In this document: in pieces, positions 19,320 through 29,031 of the stretch
How positions within the stretch are numbered: the stretch's first letter is position 1
How the letters are laid out: every line of letters begins with the position of its first letter
Assembly: GCA_005116965.1 (NCBI GenBank)
Contig: SWDG01000025.1
Coordinates: 299,883-363,882 of the forward strand
Direction: 5' to 3'
DNA length: 64,000 nt
Origin: Nitrospira sp.
GTDB lineage: Bacteria > Nitrospirota > Nitrospiria > Nitrospirales > Nitrospiraceae
The notes under the pieces: generated by a model
Seen by the model: only the letters and a program-made list of their open reading frames with translations
Database searches by the model: none
Told to the model about the DNA's origin: nothing
Program-made: the position numbers and the translations under genes

Positions 19320-20381
19320 TCACACAAATGCGGGCAGCGGAGCGTACGCAACGGGATGACCGATCACCCGTTCCAACCACGGCGCCATGGCCTCTTCTGG
19401 GAGGGGTGCTTGATTCAGGCGCGCTTCGATCTTGAACTGTCCATTGACTCCGACGATGCCGATAATCGCCGACGCATCCTCAGCGTCAGGCAACATCGCC
19501 TGCGTCTGAAATTCACAGAGCGTGGCGTACAGAAGGCCGTGTGGTCGGATCGCATTCTGCACCTCAGGGAGATCATCCAGCGGACAGTGGACGGAGCAGC
19601 GATAGGCCAGTCGCGCTCCTGGTTCGATCCCTTGAAACTCTTCCAAGGCGGCTTCTGAAAATCCTGTGAGATAGGCACGCACTCCCGCCGGTTCTGGATT
19701 GAACGTCTCCGCAAGCTTGCTGGCCGGTACGAGGAATTCAAACGCATCGGACGTGTTGTACTCGAACTGGCAGGGACCAAACGCGTCGGGCCATGAGCAG
19801 AAAAATGGAATGGACGCATCGGCAGAACGAAGGACCACCGCGTGTTTCTCCACATGCGTCTCGATCGGCAGATCCAGCACGGTGATCGCGTCAAGGAACG
19901 CCGCCCGCCGTTCATCCAGCCAACGTGTGCGATCAACATCGCCGCGCGTTTCCCCGGGGGTGATGACTACCTGGGTCTGAAGACGAACCCGAATGAAGGA
20001 ATGGGCATGCCGAAATCCGATCCAAAACATGGCGCGTTGGTCATGCAGCTGCAGCATGTCTCGAATGCGCCAGGGATGGCTGATGGAGCAATAGGTACCG
20101 ATATCTTGATGGCGCTGATAGACCGTGTGATAGGCCCCGGAGAGCAGAAAGAAATCGCCGCGCCATTGTTCCCGTATATGGACGAGCGTGACGTCTTCCG
20201 TGGCCCAGGGATCAAGCTGATCAAAGCCGTCGAACGACCCGACCGTCCATTCCTCCACATAGCAGATCACGTCGCTGGCAGGCGAGACCGGCTTCAGCCC
20301 AAGCGTGGCAAGGCGGTCTCCTACGGCAAGCGCCTCACTGAAGCTCAAGGCCGTCGTCGTTTCCCACCGTCGCTCACGCAC
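19320..20381 (-). CDS. Hypothetical protein (353 aa)
   Basis: Long ORF with coherent composition; no family recognised. Confidence 0.6.
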   Translation of the reverse strand: MRERRWETTTALSFSEALAVGDRLATLGLKPVSPASDVICYVEEWTVGSFDGFDQLDPWATEDVTLVHIREQWRGDFFLLSGAYHTVYQRHQDIGTYCSISHPWRIRDMLQLHDQRAMFWIGFRHAHSFIRVRLQTQVVITPGETRGDVDRTRWLDERRAAFLDAITVLDLPIETHVEKHAVVLRSADASIPFFCSWPDAFGPCQFEYNTSDAFEFLVPASKLAETFNPEPAGVRAYLTGFSEAALEEFQGIEPGARLAYRCSVHCPLDDLPEVQNAIRPHGLLYATLCEFQTQAMLPDAEDASAIIGIVGVNGQFKIEARLNQAPLPEEAMAPWLERVIGHPVAYAPLPAFV

Positions 20382-20462
20382 TCTGGGGAATCCTTACCGA
20401 TAGATTGAGAGTCCCGTCACCTCTCAGGCACGCAGCGCCTCTCACCACAGGTCCATACAGGC

Positions 20463-21143
20463 TCATTCTTGCAGAAGACGACGGGCTGGGCGTAACGCCT
20501 TATTGTCAATCGTCGTGTCGACGATCAGCCGATCAAGTCCGTCCTTCAAAGTCGCCGCTAGTTGTTCGCGCACGTCATCTTCATTGAACCAAAACACCGT
20601 TCGACTCCGCCCCCCTTCAATGGTACGGATGGTGGTGCTTCGGTCGGCGAGGTTCCTGGCCTGAATCGTAAACCGGCTGGTGGTATCAATCACGGTTGAA
20701 AACACTCGGCTCTTCACCGTAGTGGAAAAATCCTGCACCTGCCCACTGATGACAATATCGGCATCCGCGGCAGATCCAGCCGGGGCCACACGTACATTCC
20801 AAACCCGATCTCGCCACCCGTGGGTTCGTAAGCGATCGGCCAGGCGCTGCGTGATCGCGCCTGCAGGCCGATCACCCAACACATCGAACTGCGTGGTGCC
20901 GCCCCAGAGATGCGTGCGCGTGCCCACACGACTCTTGTCTGCCCGTCGATCGTCAAACGGTTCGATGGCGATCTTGACCGGCTCGATGTCGGTCACCTGC
21001 ACCATCGGGGGCTTCTCCCGCAAATCCATATACCGCATCTCTCCTGTTCCCCTACAGCTGGCCAGCAGAGTCGCCATCATGATGGCACAGCCCAAAACTC
21101 GCAATGACGATTGCTTCACAGGCTCCTCCCGGTCAAAGGTCAA
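20463..21143 (-). CDS. Predicted lipoprotein, YajG-like
   Basis: Lipobox MATLLASC; VKIAIEPFDDRRADKSRVG...ADIVISGQVQDF. Confidence 0.65.
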   Translation of the reverse strand: MTFDREEPVKQSSLRVLGCAIMMATLLASCRGTGEMRYMDLREKPPMVQVTDIEPVKIAIEPFDDRRADKSRVGTRTHLWGGTTQFDVLGDRPAGAITQRLADRLRTHGWRDRVWNVRVAPAGSAADADIVISGQVQDFSTTVKSRVFSTVIDTTSRFTIQARNLADRSTTIRTIEGGRSRTVFWFNEDDVREQLAATLKDGLDRLIVDTTIDNKALRPARRLLQE

Positions 21144-21201
21144 AAAGAGTGGCGGCCCAGTCTACCCAAGTTTGGTGCCAGAGACAATTAGGATAAGTAA
21201 G

Positions 21202-21948
21202 TTACGGGGTGACGAGGGGGGACAGTGACCGAAAGGTTTCGCACGCCAGCTGAGCCAACTGACCCTCCCGTACTCGAGAATCTGCCAAAGAGACACAGCG
21301 AACGATCTTGAGAAACGACCGTTCTGCCAACACGGCAGCAATCTGGGCTTTTCTGTCATGGGTGATCGGCAGCGTATAGCCCTCCCCGTATTTCCACTCC
21401 CATAACGACGGTGCCAGGGAAAGTTCGAGGTCTTTCCCTGCCAGCTGGTGAAATCGGCCGAGCAGCTGGCGCTTGTATTGCCCGATCTCTGAACCTTCCA
21501 GCAAGAGCGCACAGGCCACATGATGGCCCCACCAGACCAGCGTACGGAACGTGAACGTGCTCGCCCCGGAGAAGTGTTTAGGACAATCAAGGTATTGATA
21601 CGGAAAATCTTCCAGATGCTCACCTTTTACCAGCTGATGGAGGTGTGGATTGAAATCAGGAGGGGTGACAAGCGACAGACCTGCCAGCTCATTCTGTAAG
21701 GCACCATGCGTGGCCTCGAGCATGACTCGTATTTTTGTCGTGATCGCGGCCTTTTTGCGAAAGAACTCCGCATCGGCCAGCACCAGGGTTTCGTCATCGG
21801 TAAACGCAGTGGAGTGGGACATCATGGCAGGCATCATAGCTCCGAGGATGCTGAAAAAGCTCACCGTCTCACCCGCCCAACCCCAGCGCGCCGAGACGCG
21901 CCTTTCACCGGGCAAGGCCGCAGTGAGCGAAAGGCCGAGGAGGTACAT
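21202..21948 (-). CDS. Hypothetical protein
   Basis: Long ORF; likely true start at the internal MMPAMMSHSTAF. Confidence 0.5.
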   Translation of the reverse strand: MYLLGLSLTAALPGERRVSARWGWAGETVSFFSILGAMMPAMMSHSTAFTDDETLVLADAEFFRKKAAITTKIRVMLEATHGALQNELAGLSLVTPPDFNPHLHQLVKGEHLEDFPYQYLDCPKHFSGASTFTFRTLVWWGHHVACALLLEGSEIGQYKRQLLGRFHQLAGKDLELSLAPSLWEWKYGEGYTLPITHDRKAQIAAVLAERSFLKIVRCVSLADSRVREGQLAQLACETFRSLSPLVTP

Positions 21949-22077
21949 ACCGAGCTTCGCTTGAACCGCTCGCTTCGATCACAGGCGAGCGGAGAGGTAC
22001 CTTGCCTTCGCCTTCCGTATGTTGAGGCCTTGAGCGATGCGAGAACGAAGCTGGATGACTTTTGCAGCATCCTCACG

Positions 22078-22449
22078 CTACTTGTAACGTGTTTCGAACG
22101 CCGCGATAGCCAGTTCGTAGAGCCGTCGACAGTCCGCACAGCGCAGCCGCACCAGATCCTGAAATACATCCATCTCGCGAAGTGTCAAAGAGGCATGATG
22201 CGTGGAAACGCAAGCCTTGAGGAACTCTTCGCCCGGCGGCTCGTCTCGTGAAGTGCCTTCTCCCGCCATCTGTTGGGCCGAGGCTGCTTGCGACGTGACC
22301 GTAGCGACCGCCAGGTAATGGGCCGACTTGCATGAACTGCAAGAAAGCACCACTGCATTTTCATCTGTCATCCGCTTGACAGTCACGCATAGCGGGTGGA
22401 CCGACCAACACTGTTGAAGAAAGGCTCCGCTTCGGATGATCTGCGTCAT
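22078..22449 (-). CDS. Hypothetical protein with two CxxC motifs
   Basis: VLSCSSCKSAHYLAV...LVRLRCADCRRLYELAIAAFETRYK. Confidence 0.5.
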   Translation of the reverse strand: MTQIIRSGAFLQQCWSVHPLCVTVKRMTDENAVVLSCSSCKSAHYLAVATVTSQAASAQQMAGEGTSRDEPPGEEFLKACVSTHHASLTLREMDVFQDLVRLRCADCRRLYELAIAAFETRYK

Positions 22450-22658
22450 AATCGTCTCACTACACCATCACGCGGCGTGAAGCTCGCTCACCAACTGTTC
22501 AGCTGACCGAACATAGTAATCACACGAAAGGAGAGTAGAAGCGCTTTTGCCCAATCCCGGTCAGCAAGGGCAACGGACCTTCATGTACTGAATGGCTTTG
22601 GAGCAGACACCAAACCGTCCCTAGCGCAAGCGCACAGGACGAGACGGCGAACCGGAAT

Positions 22659-22988
22659 TCATGACGGGACTACCACAGTCGGCCCATCCATTTTCAAAGA
22701 AGGAGCGACAGTCCCCTCCTGAAGCGAACGACAGGTTTTGCACACCCGTGGTCGGGCTTTCAGAAAGGAGACTTTTCCACTAGCGAGGCAACTGTAATGG
22801 ACGAACTCGTCACAGATTGTGCAACGAGACCAGCCTCCTCGGAGCATCGTTTTGTCCCGATAGAGGTCTTCTCGGCACACTCGGCAAAGACGGGCCTCGA
22901 CCCCGAGCAGCATCGCCTCCCATTCCCCGCCACCTTTTCGAATACTCATAAGAGTAGGAGTATAGCGGGGCGATCGGCGGGAATACAA
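22659..22988 (-). CDS. C4HC3 (PHD-finger-like) zinc-binding hypothetical protein
   Basis: C-x2-C-x17-C-x2-C-x4-H-x2-C-x15-C-x2-C counted in CRVCREDLYRDKTMLRGGWSRCTICDEFVHYSCLASGKVSFLKARPRVCKTC. Confidence 0.6.
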   Translation of the reverse strand: MYSRRSPRYTPTLMSIRKGGGEWEAMLLGVEARLCRVCREDLYRDKTMLRGGWSRCTICDEFVHYSCLASGKVSFLKARPRVCKTCRSLQEGTVAPSLKMDGPTVVVPS

Positions 22989-23174
22989 GCAAGAGAGAGG
23001 CGCCAGGAGCTAGAGGGTGCCATAGTCGTGTTTGATTGCAAGACGCGACCCTATACCTTGCAGGAATTGGGCATGCACAGAACAAGATGTGACCCCACCA
23101 TCTCGCTTTCGCAGATCAACACAGGAAGGCGAATTGAACACTCCCCACCATGCGTTGGGCAATAGGGTTGGACA

Positions 23175-23645
23175 TCATAGACTGCCACTCTTCGTGGCAC
23201 AGACGAGGTTCAGCTGACGCTCACGTTCTGCGACGGCAAGACGCTTGGCTTGGCGTTCTCCATAGTGAGACACCATGAACTTGCGCTTACGACTGTCGCC
23301 TTGCTCGTCGACCCAGGAGGCCAGCCAAAAGATACGAACGGACCCGGTCCTTGGATTGTCTACTTGTTCGTATCTGCCGACGCCTGGAATGCCCGATGTA
23401 TTGTTCCGACGAAGGCGAGTGCGGACCCACATGGCATGGACGTAGGTGGAGTATCGCCGAAGCAGTTCATCTCGATAGGCCTCTGCCGCCTTCAAGGCCT
23501 TGCCTTTCCCTCCATGGATTGCATCGGAGAACGTCTTCACGGCGATATCGTTGTGTCGTTGCACCGTGACCCGCCACGCATGGGTTCGGCTTGCCTCATG
23601 ATCGACGCGGATAATGTTACGGAAAGCAGACATGTTGTAAAGCAT
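23175..23645 (-). CDS. AP2-like DNA-binding domain protein
   Basis: NNTSGIPGVGRYEQ...RIFWLASWVDEQGDSRKRKFMVSHYGERQAKRLAVAERERQ resembles bacterial/phage AP2 domains. Confidence 0.55.
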   Translation of the reverse strand: MLYNMSAFRNIIRVDHEASRTHAWRVTVQRHNDIAVKTFSDAIHGGKGKALKAAEAYRDELLRRYSTYVHAMWVRTRLRRNNTSGIPGVGRYEQVDNPRTGSVRIFWLASWVDEQGDSRKRKFMVSHYGERQAKRLAVAERERQLNLVCATKSGSL

Positions 23646-24280
23646 TACCGCCCGCGCTAAGCGGCGGGGCGAAGCAACTGGAGGTTATGCAGCCGCTGGT
23701 TCAGGACGCGCTTCGCGATTCGAACTACACGCGCTTACCGCGAAACTGTTTGAGTGACGCCAAGCGTTGCCCAAACAATGTTTAGGCTGATCCGTACAAG
23801 AGCCGGATCTTTGACTACTCCGTAACGCGCCAATGATTTGTCAGAATCATGCACCACAATCATCCCTTTCCAATCAGCGAGAATGACATCCAGTTGCTGT
23901 TAGACCGCGAAATATTATAAAGCGCGGCACATTTTCCGACGATCCAGAGGCTCCGTCAAGACCTAATTGGGATGAATGACGATCAAGCACGCTTAATTCC
24001 TTGACCTGCTAGACCTTTTGCCCTTGCTTGTTTTTTCAGAAGAGGGGGCTCGGTGGTCTCCCACTGCGCGCATGCACCGAGCACCAAACAGAACTTATTC
24101 GACCCAGAGCCTATTACAATGATCTTGGCGACGGGATAAACACCTCCCCCCCGCGTGCGCGGTGCGTGAGCACAGGAGACCACGAGTTCCCTCTCCCACC
24201 CCTCCCGTTTGACTCATTCCTAATCGTTTGTTACTCTCCGCGCGGATCGGAGCCGGTCCCCCTAACACGAGTGAGATTTC

Positions 24281-25171
24281 ATGAACATTGCGGACTATTT
24301 GGAGCAGAAACGCATTGAGGTTGACCGGTTTCTCGACTTCATATCTCCCCCTGCTGCTGTACCACCGACGACGCTGCATGAGAGCATGCGTTATAGCCTG
24401 ATGGCAGGCGGGAAACGGGTGCGGCCGATTCTGACGATCGCGGCAGCTGAGGCGTTGGACCAGACACCGCCCGGTCTTATGGCGGTCGCCTGCTCGCTGG
24501 AACTCATTCATACCTATTCCCTGATCCACGACGATCTGCCTTCTATGGACAACGATGACTTTCGCCGTGGGAAACCGACGAATCACAAAGTCTATGGCGA
24601 GGCGATGGCCATCCTTGCCGGGGATGCCCTGCTCACAATGGCCTTCGACCTGGTCAGCAGGCCAGATCTCATGAAAGGCTGCGATCCGGTGCGGCAAGTC
24701 CGCATCATTCAAGAGTTGGCTTTTGGCTCCGGCAACATCGGCATGGTGGGCGGCCAAGTGTTCGACATCCAGGCTGAAAACAAGGACATCGACCTCTCGA
24801 CCCTTCAGAACATTCATAAGCACAAGACCGGCATGCTCATGCGCGCTGCGGTCCGTATGGGTGCCATCGCCGCTGGAGCAAGCGATCGGCAACTCGACGA
24901 CATGACTGGCTATGCTGAGGATATTGGCCTGGCCTTTCAAATCGCCGATGATGTGTTGAACGTGACCGGCACCAGAGAAGAACTTGGCAAGAACCCGAAT
25001 ACGGATGCCGAGCGTGGGAAGAAAACCTACCCAACGTTCTATGGGGTAGACGGAGCCAAGAAATTGGCTGACGACTGTGTGACCCGCGCTATCAACCGGC
25101 TCTCATCGTTTGGGCCTTCTGCCGATCCGTTGCGCGAGATCGCGCGGTTTATCACAAACCGTAAGAACTGA
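24281..25171 (+). CDS. ispA: Polyprenyl (farnesyl/geranylgeranyl) diphosphate synthase
   Basis: DDLPSMDNDDFRRGKPTNHKVYGE and FQIADDVLNVTGTREELGKNPNTDAERGKKTYPT. Confidence 0.92.
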   Translation: MNIADYLEQKRIEVDRFLDFISPPAAVPPTTLHESMRYSLMAGGKRVRPILTIAAAEALDQTPPGLMAVACSLELIHTYSLIHDDLPSMDNDDFRRGKPTNHKVYGEAMAILAGDALLTMAFDLVSRPDLMKGCDPVRQVRIIQELAFGSGNIGMVGGQVFDIQAENKDIDLSTLQNIHKHKTGMLMRAAVRMGAIAAGASDRQLDDMTGYAEDIGLAFQIADDVLNVTGTREELGKNPNTDAERGKKTYPTFYGVDGAKKLADDCVTRAINRLSSFGPSADPLREIARFITNRKN

Positions 25172-25351
25172 TGTCGTTCGTGAAGCGTCTCTCGCGAAGC
25201 GCAAGACCGTACAATCGAGCAGTCATCCTCATTTCACGCGCTTCACGCTTCACGTCCCCACAATGAACGCCCTCAACGGCTGCCGCCACCTCTACCACGT
25301 CGCTGCTCACTATGCGCTGTGGTACGCAGAACAGCGACCGCGTAAGCCACA

Positions 25352-26161
25352 TTGATGGAAGCAGTCACCCTCTTTCTCAAGACGATTCTCCTCCGCCCCT
25401 ATGTCTTTGCGTTCCTGGCCGCATTCCTCTTCGCTGCTATTCAACTGATTGGCTGGCCACGCACCTGGCGCTTCTGGCTCATCAGCTGGGCAACGGCGTT
25501 CGTCTGTGAATTCTCGTCCACGCGAACCGGCATCCCATTCGGCTGGTACTTCTACAATGGCTCGACCGTCGACCAAGAGCTCTATTTTTTTGACGTGCCG
25601 TTCATGGATTCCATCTCGTTCAGCTTCCTACTGTTTGCCGCCTACTGCGTCGCACTCGGGCTGCTACTACCGCTCACATCATCGCCAACACATGCCCGCA
25701 TTCCTCTACGGCAGCTGAACTTCGATCTGAGTGTGCGAACGAGTTGGGGTGTCTATGCCCTCACCGCGTTCCTCTTCGCCTTTATCGATATGGTGATTGA
25801 TCCGGTCGCTCTGCGCGGCGATCGTTGGTTCTTGGGCAAAATCTACTATTACCCCGACCCGGGCTGGCATTTCGGTGTTCCCGTGGCCAACTACATCGGC
25901 TGGGCTGTGGTGGGACTCATTTCACTGGCTATCTATTTCCCGCTGGACCGACGCCTCATCCCTCTCGCACCACCCCAATTGCTCACTCAGCGGCTATTGC
26001 TAGGAGTCGGGCTGTATTATGGAGTCTTGACCTTCAACCTCGGCATGACATTTTGGATCGGCGAAACGTTCATGGGCCTGAGCGGCCTGCTCATGCATCT
26101 CCCCATCCTCGTCCTTCTCGTTGTCCGCCTTTCTCACGTTCGGCGATACCACCCTACCTAA
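25352..26161 (+). CDS. Carotenoid biosynthesis protein (CruF/DUF422-like)
   Basis: Polytopic; FVCEFSSTRTGIPFGWYFYNGSTVDQEL...FIDMVIDPVALRGDRWFLGKIYYYPDPGWHFGVPVANYIGW. Confidence 0.75.
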   Translation: MMEAVTLFLKTILLRPYVFAFLAAFLFAAIQLIGWPRTWRFWLISWATAFVCEFSSTRTGIPFGWYFYNGSTVDQELYFFDVPFMDSISFSFLLFAAYCVALGLLLPLTSSPTHARIPLRQLNFDLSVRTSWGVYALTAFLFAFIDMVIDPVALRGDRWFLGKIYYYPDPGWHFGVPVANYIGWAVVGLISLAIYFPLDRRLIPLAPPQLLTQRLLLGVGLYYGVLTFNLGMTFWIGETFMGLSGLLMHLPILVLLVVRLSHVRRYHPT

Positions 26162-26298
26162 TACTGCGGTGGCATTCACGCTGAGGAATTTGTATAGTGA
26201 CACACAGTCTGCTGTGGTCATGTAGAGAAGAGACGGTGGTGCAATCCTGAACTACCGCGAGAGCCCCCTACTCGATCCATACGCTCAATAGACTCATT

Positions 26299-26643
26299 AT
26301 GGCGAAGCATTACAACTTCATCACCGTCAGCGTGGTCCTGCTCACGTCCTTGTGGCTCTCCCCTGTGGTTTCGGCCAAGGGCCAGGAACTCCTGCACGTG
26401 CTCGGCATTGTGACCGCTATCGATGCCAAACACATCGACATCAAGACCACCAAAGGACCGGTTGTTCCGGTCCTGCTCAGTAAGCAGGTGAAGTTCAAGA
26501 ACAAAAGTAACCCCAAGTCGAACGATCCGCCCACGGTAGGCGACCGGGTCATCATCGAGGCGACCAAAGACGACAAGACCAAAAAGATATCAGCAACAGT
26601 GGTACATTATTCACCCAACAAAACTGTTTCACCACCGCGGTAA
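26299..26643 (+). CDS. Secreted hypothetical protein
   Basis: Signal peptide then LGIVTAIDAKHIDIKTTKGPVVPVLLSKQVKF. Confidence 0.6.
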   Translation: MAKHYNFITVSVVLLTSLWLSPVVSAKGQELLHVLGIVTAIDAKHIDIKTTKGPVVPVLLSKQVKFKNKSNPKSNDPPTVGDRVIIEATKDDKTKKISATVVHYSPNKTVSPPR

Positions 26644-26715
26644 TCGATGCCGATGATTCGTTTTGCGAGAACTGTCCACGAATCACCATTCCAAGGAGGA
26701 GTACGCCATGCGCTC

Positions 26716-27105
26716 ATGCGTATTCTCGTCACAGGAATCGCGGTCTTCCTGGCGATCTCAATCGTCCCCGGCCTGGAAGCAGACAGCCTGACGGCCGGCA
26801 TTGCTGCCGTGCTGATTCTGACGTTTTTGAATGTGATCCTGCGTCCTATTCTCTTTCTCCTCGCTTTGCCATTGATCGTGTTTACACTCGGCCTCTTTCT
26901 TGTAGTCTTGAACGCCTTGTTGCTGGGCTTGACCGCGTTCCTGGTCAAGGGGTTTACCGTCTCAGGGTTCTGGCCTGCTGTCGGTGGGGCACTCATCATC
27001 AGCTTGGTCACCACCATCCTCAACAGTTGGACCGTCGACCGTCTTCCTCTTCCAGAGGTCCCCGACGAACCGCGACGCCCTCCAAAAGTTATCAATCCGG
27101 ATTGA
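26716..27105 (+). CDS. Phage holin family / YvlD-type small membrane protein
   Basis: MRILVTGIAVFLAISIVPGLEADSLTAGIAAVLILTFLNVILRPILFLLALPLIVFTLGLFLVVLNALLL. Confidence 0.75.
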   Translation: MRILVTGIAVFLAISIVPGLEADSLTAGIAAVLILTFLNVILRPILFLLALPLIVFTLGLFLVVLNALLLGLTAFLVKGFTVSGFWPAVGGALIISLVTTILNSWTVDRLPLPEVPDEPRRPPKVINPD

Positions 27106-27393
27106 TTCATCCGCGATTCTCCAGGAATGCGCGAATGACAGGATTCCCGTCGATCACTCTGGTGAAAGCATTCAATGACCATATGACTTTCTGCGTAGGT
27201 CACAACCTTCATGTTTACACCCTGCCACACAATTTTCATTCCTACGCATCTGTGAACCCTGCGCGTCTACGTTGAAAGCGCTTGATACTGTGGATGATCT
27301 GAGCTCTTGACCATGAGGAGCTGTTATCCGGATTGAAGAGGTATGCCTCTTGCTGTCCGTACACTATCACTCATTTATACAGAGGAGGATTAC

Positions 27394-28947
27394 ATGGAGC
27401 CGACATTGGCCATTCGACAGCCACCAAGAGGTCGTACGACACATCGTCTCTCGTTCGCTCGTTCACGCGCGATGGCCATGTGCCTGTGTATGACCGCACT
27501 TGGCATCCCAACTGCCGGACTCTACGCATCGACACCTTCGCCGGTCCCCCTCTTTGTTGAAACCCAGAACGAGATTCCCCCGGCGATTGCCCAGGCATTT
27601 TCCTCACCTGAGATGTCCAAACGATGGGTACGTCGTCACCGCTCTATGGGGCTCAATCCCGCTGCATTGGACGCCATGAAACTCGCCCGAAAAGATTCGA
27701 AACAGGATCTCTCACTAGACCTCTTCGATGCCGGCACACGGACGCTAGAGCTCGATGAACCAGAAATCCAACCCAATAAGGCAAAGGTGTGGCGCGGGCG
27801 GGTACGAGGTGAACAGGACAGCGACGTCACCTTAGCCGTACGCGGCACCAAGATGGTCGGAACGATTACCTCGGGTCAGCGTCTCTACAAAATCGAGCCG
27901 ACCGAGAACAACCGCCATCGTCTCGTCGAAATTGACGAAGACGCCATGCGACCGGATCACCATCCACTCGTGGTGCCCGACGATGGGACTCCCGCAGAAC
28001 CTCCCGCCCCAGAACCCAACCTCCTGCAGCCTGATGCTCGTTCGGCTGCCGCGACCGACACCGTGACCACTGCGGCAGCGACGGCGAATACCGTCGTCGA
28101 CCTGTTAGTCGTCTACACCTCCACGGCACGAACCAAGCAGGGTGGCCAGGCTGCTATGAATGCCCTGATTACACTGGGCGTCGATTTGGCCAATCAAGCC
28201 TACAGGAACAGCCAAATTGCAATGCAGCTCCGGCTGGTCCGCGCCGCTGAGGTCGCCTATGTGGAAACGGGCAACATCAGCACTGATCTTTCGCGCTTGC
28301 AAAGAACGAACGATGGCTTCCTGGATACGGTTCATCAATTGCGGAATCAATACAAGGCCGATCTCGTTGCATTGATCGTAGACAATGGCGGGGCCTATTG
28401 CGGCATCGCCTATGTCATGGCGAATGGGCCACGAGCCAGCTTTGCCAGTTACGCATTCAGTGTGACGGATCGCGATTGTGTGTCGAATAACACTCTCACG
28501 CATGAACTGGGTCACAATATGGGCAATGCGCATGATCGCGCGAGCGGCGGCAGTGGCGTCTTTCCCTATTCCTATGGATATCGCGATCCCGTCGGAAAAT
28601 TCAGGACCATCATGGCCTACGCCTGCCCCACTGTGTCCTGTCCACGCGTGAAGTATTTCTCAAACCCGAAGATTAAGATCAACGGCCGTCCAGCCGGGAT
28701 CGATCACAAGATCAACCCGGCAAACTCTGCGGACAATGCCCGCTCCATGAACGAGGTCCGGAACGTCATTGCGGCGTGGCGCACAGGAACCGCAACATCC
28801 GCCGCCGCAGCTCCAGACGGCTTGAAAGATTCTCGTGCAACGTTGCCCGATGATTCGGATGATAATTTGGATAGCGACTCGGATGAAGACTCAGACGATA
28901 CATCAGGAAACGATTCTCGGGGAAAGTCTCGTAGAACCATCCCTTAA
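27394..28947 (+). CDS. M72-like (peptidyl-Asp) zinc metalloendopeptidase with acidic C-terminal tail
   Basis: NTLTHELGHNMGNAHD zinc motif, IMAYACP; RBS gaggagg before ATG 27394. Confidence 0.8.
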   Translation: MEPTLAIRQPPRGRTTHRLSFARSRAMAMCLCMTALGIPTAGLYASTPSPVPLFVETQNEIPPAIAQAFSSPEMSKRWVRRHRSMGLNPAALDAMKLARKDSKQDLSLDLFDAGTRTLELDEPEIQPNKAKVWRGRVRGEQDSDVTLAVRGTKMVGTITSGQRLYKIEPTENNRHRLVEIDEDAMRPDHHPLVVPDDGTPAEPPAPEPNLLQPDARSAAATDTVTTAAATANTVVDLLVVYTSTARTKQGGQAAMNALITLGVDLANQAYRNSQIAMQLRLVRAAEVAYVETGNISTDLSRLQRTNDGFLDTVHQLRNQYKADLVALIVDNGGAYCGIAYVMANGPRASFASYAFSVTDRDCVSNNTLTHELGHNMGNAHDRASGGSGVFPYSYGYRDPVGKFRTIMAYACPTVSCPRVKYFSNPKIKINGRPAGIDHKINPANSADNARSMNEVRNVIAAWRTGTATSAAAAPDGLKDSRATLPDDSDDNLDSDSDEDSDDTSGNDSRGKSRRTIP

Positions 28948-28957
28948 CCGTTACGAC

Positions 28958-28988
28958 ACAGGGAGGACCTGCTTCCGGTCCTCCCTGT
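28958..28988 (+). terminator. Hairpin after the metalloprotease gene
   Basis: acagggaggacc / ggtcctccctgt perfect 12-bp stem, 7-nt loop. Confidence 0.55.
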
Positions 28989-29031
28989 CATGATCGCGTC
29001 AGGATGTCACGTTTGGTAGAATGAGAGGCGT

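Noticed and set aside
23646-24280. Searched for tRNA, attachment-site or CRISPR structure in the longest noncoding gap
   Set aside because: No cloverleaf, no regular repeats and no convincing inverted repeats seen by eye; a tRNAscan/CRISPR finder run would be decisive.
24095-24940. 281-aa minus-strand ORF antisense to ispA
   Set aside because: Overlaps a confident conserved gene; His/Arg-rich shadow.
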